Shown here: in pieces, positions 12,276 to 20,692 of the stretch
How positions within the stretch are numbered: position 1 is the stretch's first letter
Layout: each line of letters starts with the position of its first letter
Source: Molossus alvarezi
Lineage: Eukaryota > Chordata > Mammalia > Chiroptera > Molossidae
Length of the DNA: 64,000 bases
NCBI GenBank assembly: GCA_037176705.1
Contig: JBAWUJ010000087.1
Location: forward strand, 124,001 to 188,000
Reading direction: 5' to 3'
Program-made: the position numbers and the translations under genes
Notes under the pieces: generated by a model
Told to the model about the DNA's origin: nothing
Database searches by the model: none
The model's input: the letters and a program-made list of their open reading frames with translations, nothing else

Positions 12276-12535
12276 ATGGCAATAAATAAGTCCATATCAA
12301 TAATCACCTTAAACATAAATGAATTGAATGCTCCCATAAAAAGACACAGAGTAGCTGATTGGATAAGAAAGCATGACTCATCTATATGTTGTTTACAAGA
12401 GACCCACCTCAGAACAAAAGACTCACATAAGTTGAAAGTGAAGGGATGGAAAAAAATTTTCCAAGCAAATGGAAAACAAAAAAAAGCTGGGGTAGCAATT
12501 CTCATATCTGATAAAATAAATTTCAAAATGAAGAC
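12276..12535 (+). pseudogene. L1-A ORF2, N-terminal endonuclease fragment only
   Basis: The start MAINKSISIITLNINELNAP is the APE-type endonuclease N-terminus. The QETHL motif with the metal-binding Glu is present near codon 43. The L1 sequence ends after about 86 codons. The open frame then runs into flanking DNA to about 12,614, so no reverse transcriptase is encoded. Confidence 0.85.
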
Positions 12536-12552
12536 CAAACTACTCCCAGCTA

Positions 12553-14159
12553 AACAAGAAATTATGATACTCGAATGCCACCATTTTTTAAACATTAATG
12601 AACGTGGGCGATGACCATTGTGCTAGAAGTATGGAATATCGTCTACTAAGCACTCTGGCCAGTAAAACGCTTCAAACCCTAAATCTGATCAAGGGCCTAG
12701 ATTCTCGATTCCCAGACACCGCAGAGCCTATTAACATTCCTAAGGGTGCACCTGGCAAAATCCAGACTAGGGGTCACGTGGCAGGACAGACCTCCAGGGT
12801 CCCTCAGTGAACACACCCATGGAAGGGAAAACGCCAAGTGGGAGAGCCCACCTGAGGTGAAAAGAGACCTACTGGACAGATAACCCAGCTGCAGAGTGGC
12901 TGCGTCACAGACACACACACAAGTCACGACGGGCACCCGGAGACTTGGGGACGCAGCAGACCACCGGACAGCTGCAACAGGGACTATGGGAAGAGGTCTC
13001 GTGGGTGTATAAGATTGAGGCAGAATCAGAAAGAAAAACAAACTGACCTCAGTCCTGAATCACATACCACTGTAACTAAAAGTGACCTGACCTCCCCTTT
13101 GAAATGTGCATCATGATAATAGGGAACAGGACAGGGCGAGGGGACGGGTGCAGGAGGAAACCAGGTTGGCTGGGACTGGATTCCTGCAAATGCTGGGGTA
13201 ACCACAGCGAGGCTGCCCGGCATGTTTCCAGTTTTGTGTGGATTTGCAATGTCTCTAAGAAAATGAGTACAAAAAGAGGACCACTCTGGAGAAAAGCCTG
13301 GCTTTTAAATAGTGACCCTCTCTCCTGGGCTCTGTCTCACCATTCGGTTTGTCTTTTCAGGAATCCTCTGCGATGACCCTTTGCCAGTATTTCTACCCAT
13401 TTTCTAGGCTTTTCTCTGGTGAAATTTTAGAAGTACTTTCATATCCAAGGGACTCTCCCACGCTCGACTTTTACAGATCAGTCCCCTCAGCATGTCACTG
13501 GTCCCGGGCCTTCAACCCGGCGTCATTTCTGAAAGATTATCTAATTCTGACGTGTCCTCAGTGGACCTGGAGGTGTGTGTTCTTCAGTGAGAGTCCGTCC
13601 ACACCAGGAGGCCACAAACGCGGTCCCAGCGTGACCTCCAGCCGCGTCCTCCTACAGGTGGTCATCTTCACATATGGATGGACTTGTGAACCTCTGTGAG
13701 GGTCGATGTCCAGCTGTGTTTCTGTCCATGTTCTGAGTGGCTGTTTCCTCCCCAACACAACCTGTGGGGCAGTCTGCCCGTTGCCCACTTGTGTGTGCCC
13801 ATGTGGACACGGCCACGTGGATGTGTTTGTGAGGTCTGTGCAGTCAGTGTGAATGGCTCCCCCAGGCTCCCCCAGGCGCCCCAAGTGGCAGGCTTCTGTC
13901 TTTGGTCTATTACCAGCTCCCCCAGGGATGCACAGGTGTGTTCTTGAGTTTCTCTGTCTAGAGTCCATTGTCCTCTGCCTGTCTCGGTGTCCACGCCAAA
14001 GCCCCCATGCCCTGGTTTTTCCACACTGGCTTTAGAGACTGGCACTGCCCCTTGGCAAGATAGGAGCCCCTGTTTGGTCCTTTTCCAAAATCTACATCAT
14101 TGGTTGTAAATGTCCATTCTCTCATGTAGACTTTGGAACAAATGTGTTGACTTTATTAA

Positions 14160-14160
<1 letters not shown>
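12553..14160. other. Non-coding sequence between L1-A and the TA repeat
   Basis: The sequence is moderately GC-rich at first and AT-rich after about 14,050. Overlapping open frames on both strands at 13.3-14.0 kb show no domain. I do not recognise a repeat family. Confidence 0.35.

Positions 14161-14161
<1 letters not shown>

Positions 14162-14215
<54 letters not shown>
14162..14215. repeat. (TA)n microsatellite
   Basis: About 27 uninterrupted AT dinucleotides are followed by ACACACACATATACATATATATA to about 14,247. The run is long enough to extrude as a cruciform and is probably polymorphic. Confidence 0.97.
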
Positions 14216-14217
<2 letters not shown>

Positions 14218-14247
14218 CAAACACACACATATACATATATATATAAT

Positions 14248-14854
14248 TTCTATTTGAATTGCACTAAATTTTAGTGAAGGGAAGAAAAATTAAGCTTTGT
14301 AAAGGTAAATTACTCCACCCCTGATGGAGATTTTCTTCTGCACTTACTGAAATCTTATTCTTGTGTTACTTAATTGAGTTTCTTTTTTTTCCCTCATGAA
14401 AACCTTGTACGTTTCTGTTAGAATAGTTTAGTTCTTTGTGATGATAGTTGGTGCTGTGAGTGAAATCCTTTTTTCTGTTATATCACAAAGGGATTATTTC
14501 TGATGCAGAAAATTATTTTTCATAAGAGTAAATTCATCTGCAATTGTGCTAATTTACTATGATTTTAATAGTGTTCATTTTCTGTTTCTAGTAGAGGATA
14601 CTATTATTTAATCATTTATGCTTTTGATACACATTTATGACATGAATTAAGGTTGAACTATACCTACTATTTTCAGGTGTTTATCAATAGAACAAAGTGT
14701 TTATTTTCCTCTGCTAATTAATTATTATGATGTATTATTTTAGTAGATTTTTCTGTTACTACGATACACACTGTTAATTATGTTAATTTTGACATAATTT
14801 TGACTGGTTAGTGTATGTCCTAGGGTGGATTTTCAACTTTATTAATATATTTAT
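14248..14854. other. AT-rich non-coding sequence
   Basis: Strongly AT-rich intergenic sequence with no gene signal. Its last part contains the left target duplication of the next SINE. Confidence 0.45.
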
Positions 14855-14873
14855 AAAAATATTCTAATGTTTT

Positions 14874-15032
14874 GCCCTGGCCAGTTTGGCTCAGCGGTTA
14901 GAGCGTCAACCTGCGGTTCAGAGAGAGCCAGGTTCAGTTCCCACTAAGGGCAAGCACCTTGGTTGCATTTTGTCCCTGGTCCTGGTTGGGTTGTGTGGTT
15001 GGCAGCCACTCGATGTGTCCCTTTCATGTCAA

Positions 15033-15070
<38 letters not shown>

Positions 15071-15168
15071 CCACTCTATCTGAACAAAAAATGGAAAAAT
15101 GTCCTCGGTGAGGATAAAAAAATAAATAAAAGCAACAAGAGATGAACAAAAAAGATTTAAGCTTTAAA
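14874..15168 (+). mobile_element. Young bat SINE with a 19-bp target duplication
   Basis: A full-length copy with head GCCCTGGCCAGTTTGGCTCAG, an A box (TGGCTCAGCGG), a (TC)n run at about 15,040-15,066 and the tail TGTCCTCGGTGAGGAT plus an A-rich end. A perfect 19-bp repeat, AAAAATATTCTAATGTTTT, flanks it at 14,855-14,873 and 15,169-15,187. This marks a clear L1-mediated insertion. Confidence 0.95.
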
Positions 15169-15338
15169 AAAAATATTCTAATGTTTTACCTTTTTTAAGA
15201 TACTTTATCTCTCAGTTCCTTAAAGAGGAGTACTAAAATATTCAAATATAATTATTGATAGATTTATTTCTTCAATTTTTTCAATTGTTTTAAAATATTC
15301 TGAAAATTATTAAATCTATATATGCTTATAATCAGGGT

Positions 15339-15578
15339 TTTTTTGTTGTTGTTGTTTTTGCACTTTCTTCAGTTAGAGTGGGAGAGAGAAAGGGAGGAAG
15401 AGTGAAAGAGAAACATCAATAATGTTAGAGAAACACACCAACTGGTTGCCACCCACACTACACCAACCGAGGCTGGGGACAAACTGCAACCGAGCTACCT
15501 GCCCTCAGAGGGAACTAAACCTGAAACTCTCTGGTCTGTGGGCTGACGCTCTAACCGCTGAGCCAAACTGGCCAGGGC
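15339..15578 (-). mobile_element. Bat SINE, minus orientation
   Basis: The head lies at the right end (GCCCTGGCCAGTTTGGCTCA on the minus strand, ending at 15,578) and the T-rich tail with TTGTTGTTGTT lies at 15,339. It sits tail-to-tail with the SINE ending at 15,168, forming an inverted pair with a spacer of about 170 bp. Confidence 0.9.
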
Positions 15579-15960
15579 TATAACCTGTTTTTATTGTTAT
15601 CACATATAGTATCTTTTTTTTCCATAGAATATCTTTAATCTTACATTTATTTACTTCCTATTATCCCAGCTATTTTCCAGCTGTGAATATTTCTGTTTTA
15701 TTGGGTGTTATGTTTGCTTCTAATACATGCATCATTGGATTATGTTTCTTCTCTCCATTCCAAAAGCGTTTAATTTTCAGACAGTTTAATCCATTTATGT
15801 TTATTGTAATAACAATTCTATTAATGCTTATTTCAGCACTATTATTTCCCAACTTTAACAATTTATCACATTATCACTCAGATTTTTACCCTGAATATTC
15901 TTTTGTATTGTTGATTACAATATCATAGTGTGTCTATACCACTAGTTGTTTAACTGCTCA
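15579..15960. other. AT-rich, probable degenerate L1
   Basis: Sequence around 15,600-15,930 (TTTATTGGGTGTTATGTTTGCTTC, and TTTAATCCATTTATGTTTATTGTAAT) resembles antisense L1 ORF2 endonuclease sequence such as that at 45,330-45,400. It is too diverged to be certain. Confidence 0.4.
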
Positions 15961-16900
15961 TCAGAACCCAGACTTGTGTTCTTTCCAGTCTATGCTGCTG
16001 TGAGTCAAGATGTGAAAATTCACACACCCATCTCTGTAGACACAGCTTCCTTTCTCCTAGACAAATGCCTAAGAGACTGATGTACTATTTGCATTTCACC
16101 AGTGATGTGTACATGTTTTGGTTGCCAGTCTTCAGTCTGTTTTGTTAATTTTAGCCATTCCATGTAGGTTCACAATATAATGTGGGTGTGGATTTAATGT
16201 ACATTTTTCTAATGACTAATGACATGGACCATGTTTTCACATGTGTATTAATCACACATGTCATTTCTTTGGTGAAATGTCTATACATATGTTTTTCTCA
16301 TTTCTGAATTAGTTATCATTTCTTATTTTTGAGTTATACATAAATGTCTTTTACTTATGATAGATACAGGTCCTTGATCAGACATGTATTTTATAAATAT
16401 ACTCTCCCAGACCATAACTTCTTTCATTCTCTTAACAAATTCTTTTAGTTTGTTTCTGTATTTTTACAAGTGAGGCTTTTAAATTATTATAAATTCAACT
16501 TTTCAATATTTTATTTTATGCTTCCTTTGTCTTACGTAAAGGAATCATTGCCATTTCTAAATTGGAAAGATGTTCTCTATGTTTTCTTCTAGGAATTTTC
16601 TTCTCAAAGTCTTATTTTTTATTTTATGTATTAAATTTTGTTTTCTTTATTGATAGAGAGAAGAAGGGAAAAGGAGATAGAAACATTGATGAGAGACTAC
16701 ACCAACTGGCCACCTCCTGCATGCCTCCCACAACCTGGGCATGTGTCCTGACCGGGAATTAAACCGGTGACCTCTTGGTGTAGGGTCAACACTCAACACG
16801 GAGCCACACCTGCCAGGCTCTTCTCTAACTCTTCAATTTGTTCTTCTTTTAAGTTGTTTGAGCTATTTCTTGTGGATTTGTTTCCATCCATGTTAGTGTC
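15961..16900 (-). mobile_element. Ancient L1 fragment (L1M-like), split by a SINE
   Basis: Antisense L1 landmarks survive, including TTTTAGCCATTCCATGTAGG, CTAATGACTAATGACATGGACCATG and CTTTGGTGAAATGTCTA. These are typical of the ORF2 C-terminal part in old mammalian L1s. The fragment is interrupted by a minus SINE at about 16,640-16,819 and seems to continue briefly on the other side. No open frame remains. Confidence 0.6.
16640..16819 (-). mobile_element. Old bat SINE, minus orientation
   Basis: TTCTTTATTGATAGAGAGA marks the tail. The body contains CACCAACTGGCCACCTCCTGCATGCC and the head GAGCCTGGCAGGTGTGGCTC lies at the right. It belongs to the older subfamily and is inserted in ancient L1 sequence. 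Confidence 0.8.
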
Positions 16901-17138
16901 CGGGGGGCTCCCCAGGATCCGCACGATGGCTCCTTTACAGACACATGGAGTCGGCTGGAGCTTTCTGAGGGGTCACTGCAGCCTGACTGAAACCAAGACC
17001 GAGACCTGTCAGATGGAAAAAGGCTGTTACATCCCAAGACAACATCCATGGTTTCTGTTTGACTTCGATGTACATGCACCAAAGCGGGAGTCCATTTCCA
17101 CCAGCTCCCAGCACCTCCTGGTGCAAAGCCAGGAAGCC

Positions 17139-17660
17139 CAGCCCCAGGATTTTGAGAGGGGAACAGAGGGGGTCGGGTGAGCCCAGCCCCAGGAACCCCA
17201 GATGGGAACAGAGGGCCAGGGAGCCCAGCCCCAGGATCCCCAGATGGGAACAGAGGGCTGGGGAGCCCAGCCCCAGGAACCCCAGACAAGAACAGAGGGC
17301 TGGGGAGCCCAGCCCCAGGAGCCCGAGACGGGAACAGAGAGCTGGGGAGCCAAGCCCCAGGAACCTAAGACGGGAACAGAGAGGTGTGGGTGAGCACAGC
17401 CCCAGGAACCCCAGATGGGAACAGAGGGGGGTGAGTGAGCCCAGCCCCAGGAACCCCAGACGGGAACAGAGGGCTGGGGAGCCCAGCCCCAGGAGCCCGA
17501 GATGGAAACAGAGGGCTGGGGAGCCCAGCCACAGGAACCCCAGATGGGAACAGAGGGGGTTGGGGGAGCCCAGCCCCAGGAGCCCAAGATGGGAACAGAG
17601 GGCCAGGGAGCCCAGCCCCAGGAGCCTGAGACGGGAACAGAGGCTGGCGGGTGAGCACAA
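17139..17660. repeat. 42-bp minisatellite, about 12 units
   Basis: The tandem unit is 42 bp, starting CCCAGCCCCAGGAACCCCAG and ending in GAACAGAGGGCTGGGGAG. Unit starts at 17,182, 17,224 and 17,266 are exactly 42 bp apart, and some later units carry small insertions. Because 42 is a multiple of three, frames stay open on both strands (up to 254 codons) with a 14-residue repeat. No start context, splice signal or known domain supports coding. Confidence 0.95.
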
Positions 17661-18653
17661 CCTCAGTTGGCCATGTGCATTTGTTCCCAGCGATGGCAAG
17701 ACGTCATTAAAATGCAGTTAAAACCCAGTTTCCTGCTGATCAGTGGCCAGGTTAGGAGAGACCCAGGTCTCAAGACAGCAAGAACTGAAGAATGAACCGC
17801 ACGATTTGTTCCTGTTGGACTGCTAGGAAGGCAGTCATAGCATCTCTTCCAGACAGCTGGCTCAGTAATGTCCGCTCCCACCCCAAGTGTCAAAAGATGG
17901 CCCCTGTTTGGAAGTCCTGGATAATAGAGGGGCAGACAGTCCCATTCCTGTGAATGGATTGATGGAAACACCCAGAGTGACCCCAAGGAAATTAGTCTCC
18001 ATATAGTTTCTGAAGATGAGCAAGAGTCCACCTTCTCTGACTTCGAATCTCACTTTAAAAAAAAACTGTCATTGCATCAACAGAAATTTATGCCATGCAA
18101 TGCAAGTGGCCATGCTGAGGTCACCTGAGAAGTACTTTGCTGTCCAAGGAGCCGCCAGTGATGGAGAACCCCTGAGGCTGCAAACAGGGTGTGCACCAGG
18201 GTGCACGGCGCCAAGGAGCCCTAGACAGGCCCCTGCTCCCTCACCCCCCCACCCCTGCACCTCCATCAGCTCCCACTGGGCACTGACCTGACCCCCCCAC
18301 CTCCACACCTTCCTGACTCAGGGCCGGAGCCTTCCCCATGAGAACCTGCCGCTCCACCCGGTACTCCCTTTAGTGACTCTCCTGGCTCACGGTGGGGCTC
18401 AGGTGGCATTTGCCAAAGACTTAGAGAGATGTCCTCAGTGTCCTTGTGTCTGACCTCATTCACTCTTGTGCCCTTTGCTAGCAGACAGGGAAAAGGGGCA
18501 GAGGTCCCGGGGCGCAGGGTGGAGCTTGGTGATGAGAGAGATGCATCTCTTGGCTAACTCGGTTTCTTTGGCATAAATTTAAAGTTCAAGTATCTCTTAA
18601 GGCAATTTCCCTGATTTGTGTCTTCTGCCTTTGCCCTTTCACCCTCCCCTGGA
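17661..18653. other. Non-coding sequence between two minisatellites
   Basis: Mixed-composition unique sequence of about 1 kb with no recognisable gene or transposable element. Its central part (about 17,700-18,130) is less GC-rich than the two arrays. Confidence 0.4.
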
Positions 18654-19116
18654 TGCAGGGACAGGTGCTGAGGGAGGTCCAGGTGTTGCAGGGACAGGTG
18701 CTGAGGGAGGTCCAGGTGTTGCAGGGACAGGTGCTGAGGAAGGTCCAGGTGATGCAGGGACAGGTGCTGAGGGAGGTACAGTTCGTGCAGGCACAGGCAC
18801 TGAGGGAGGTCCAGGGGGTGCAGGCACAGGCACTGAGGGAGGTCCAGGTGTTGCAGGGACAGGCACTGAGGGAGGTCCAGGGGGTGCAGGGACAGGCACT
18901 GAGGGAGGTCCAGGGGGTGCAGGGACAGGCACTGAGGGAGGTCCAGGGGGTGCAGGCACAGGCACTGAGGGAGGTCCAGGGGGTGCAGGCACAGGCACTG
19001 AGGGAGGTCCAGGGGGTGCAGGCACAGGCACTGAGGGAGGTACAGGTCGTGCAGGCACAGGCACTGAGGGAGGTCCAGGTGTTGCAGGGACAGGTGCTGA
19101 GGGAGGTCCAGGTGAT
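18654..19116. repeat. 33-bp minisatellite, about 14 units
   Basis: The unit is 33 bp (GGGACAGGTGCTGAGGGAGG then TCCAGGTGTTGCA), repeated about 14 times. Variants include GGGGGTGCA in the linker and GGCACAGGCACTG in the core. The period is a multiple of three, so open frames of about 170-226 codons exist on both strands. Their 11-residue repeats carry no domain signature. The array is probably a variable-number tandem repeat. Confidence 0.96.
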
Positions 19117-19399
19117 GCACAAGTTAAGAGACAACCCTGCTCCAACAGCAGTTTCTGGTTGAGGATTCTCATCCTGTTTTTCTTGTCTGTTGACCCAGGT
19201 CTTCCCACCCCACCTTCCTGGGGTCTCCTTGAGTCCCACTCATGGTCATCTCTACCACCGGACCACCATCCATGAGAGGGCAGCCTCATGTCACTCAGCC
19301 CACTGTCCCTCGCCTCCACTGTCCCTGGTGGAGGTCTGGCCTAGAAAAGTGTTCTTTCTTTCTTTCTTTCTTTTTCTTTTTTAAAAAATACAAACAAAC
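19117..19399. other. Short non-coding spacer with a CTTT run
   Basis: Unique sequence ending in a (CTTT)n microsatellite at about 19,353-19,380 that joins the tail of the next SINE. Confidence 0.5.
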
Positions 19400-19605
19400 A
19401 TGTTTTTATTGATTTTTAGAGGGAAAGGAAAAGAGAAGGAAAGAGATAGAAACATGGATGAGAGACAACATCGATTGTCCGCCTCCTGTATGCCCTCTAT
19501 TGGGATTGAGCCCACAACCTGGGCATGTGCCCTGACTGGGAATCGAACCTGCAACCTCTAGGTGCATGGGAGGACCTTAAACCACTGAGCCACACTGGCC
19601 AGGCT
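19400..19605 (-). mobile_element. Old bat SINE, minus orientation
   Basis: The tail TTTTTATTGATTTTTAGAGG lies at the left. The body includes CGCCTCCTGTATGCC and CTGACTGGGAATCGAACCTG, and the head AGCCTGGCCAGTGTGGCTCA lies at the right. The internal B-box region is well preserved. Confidence 0.88.
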
Positions 19606-20475
19606 GGAGAGGGTTCTAAAGTGGTCCTGCGGCCTGAGCCAACTCCACTTGGAGTCCTGTGTGTTGAGTGAAGAGTGGCAGTCTGAGCACCCCCCCTACT
19701 GTGTGCAGCAGGGACAGGTGGGCCATGTGGCAGGGTCTCTGCCACACCTGAGGGAACTGAGGTTCCGAAGAGCTGGCCATGCCCTCCGTCAGATGTCTGG
19801 TGTGCCGATTACCTACGATCTCTGTTGCAGCTGCCGGTCTGGGCTGCGGCTGTGGACAAACAGAGCCATGCCGGGAAGGGCTGTGTCCCACCAGCCTGTG
19901 GAAGGTCCCCTTCTCAGCACGTTTGAACAGGGCCTGCTTAATGTCCCAATGGGAATAAGCGGGTCCTTCACCACCTTTAACACGTGCTGACCCGCAGCCT
20001 CACGCCGGCGGCAAGGTCACGCTCGTTCATCTTCTCTTCTGGAAAAGCCATGGCTCCCAGCCAGAGGGGCCGGAGGCGAGGGCGGACGCACACTCAGGCT
20101 CGGCCTGTGGGTGCGCGTTCTTCTCGCATGCTTCCTGCCTGCCTGGGGGTTCGAGGAAAAGTCGAGCTCCCATTGGGCAGCAGGCTGGAGTGAGGGTGCC
20201 AGGAGTGGAACCACAGTGTCTCGGTGGGTGCAGGCCCTGTCACAGGAGCTTGTTTTGTCACCTGGGCACAGTCTGGGACGTTGTGTGTGAGGGTTAGGGA
20301 CATGTGAGGTGAACTCCAGGCTTTGATTGTCCCAGGGAAAACTTCAAGGTCGAGCAGGGGTGAGGGCAAAGCAGGTGTCACTCAGGTGGAGAAAAGGAAT
20401 GAGGCCAGGGCGTGGGTGCTGCTAGGAAAGAAGTCAAAGTACTTGTCTGAGGGGACTAAGCAGCTCACGAGTGGG
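19606..20475. other. GC-rich non-coding stretch
   Basis: No gene or named repeat is recognised. A patch at 20,000-20,140 has several CpGs but is short. Open frames of about 110 codons overlap antisense frames and have no domains. Confidence 0.35.
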
Positions 20476-20692
20476 CAGTGTGTGCATTTGTGCATGTGTT
20501 TGTGGTGTGCATGTGCATGTATGTGCTGTGCGTGTGGTGTGTGTGGCATGTGTGTGCATGTAGTGTGTGTGGTTTGCATGTGGTGTGCATGCTCGTGCAT
20601 GTGGTCTGTGCATGTGTGCATGTGTATGTGTGTGTGGTGTGCATGCACATGTATGTGGGGTGTGTGTGTGTGTGTGTGTGTGTGGTCAGTCA
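20476..20692. repeat. TG-rich alternating purine-pyrimidine array
   Basis: Imperfect (TG)n/(GCATGT)n sequence of about 215 bp ending in a pure (GT)n run at about 20,661-20,682. On the minus strand it reads as His/Thr/Cys repeats. Alternating purine-pyrimidine DNA of this type can adopt Z-form. Confidence 0.93.

Larger units (their letters stand above)
10541..12535 (+). mobile_element. L1-A: 5'-complete, 3'-truncated LINE-1
   Basis: The element starts with the L1 5' end (GAGG...AAAATGGTGGCAGAG) and carries a 5'UTR of about 0.8 kb and ORF1. It stops about 260 bp into ORF2, after AAAATGAAG. A perfect 17-bp direct repeat, CAAACTACTCCCAGCTA, flanks it at 10,524-10,540 and 12,536-12,552. There is no poly(A) tail at the 3' junction. 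An AATAAA hexamer absent from the sister copies lies at 12,515-12,520. Normal L1 insertions lose the 5' end and keep the A tail, so this is the reverse of the usual pattern. Confidence 0.92.

Noticed and set aside
16935..17721. Open frames of 186-254 codons on both strands, repeat-rich proteins
   Set aside because: They are produced by the 42-bp minisatellite, whose period is a multiple of three. No domain, start context or splice evidence supports them.
18554..19319. Open frames of 169-226 codons on both strands
   Set aside because: They come from the 33-bp minisatellite and contain only 11-residue repeats in every frame.
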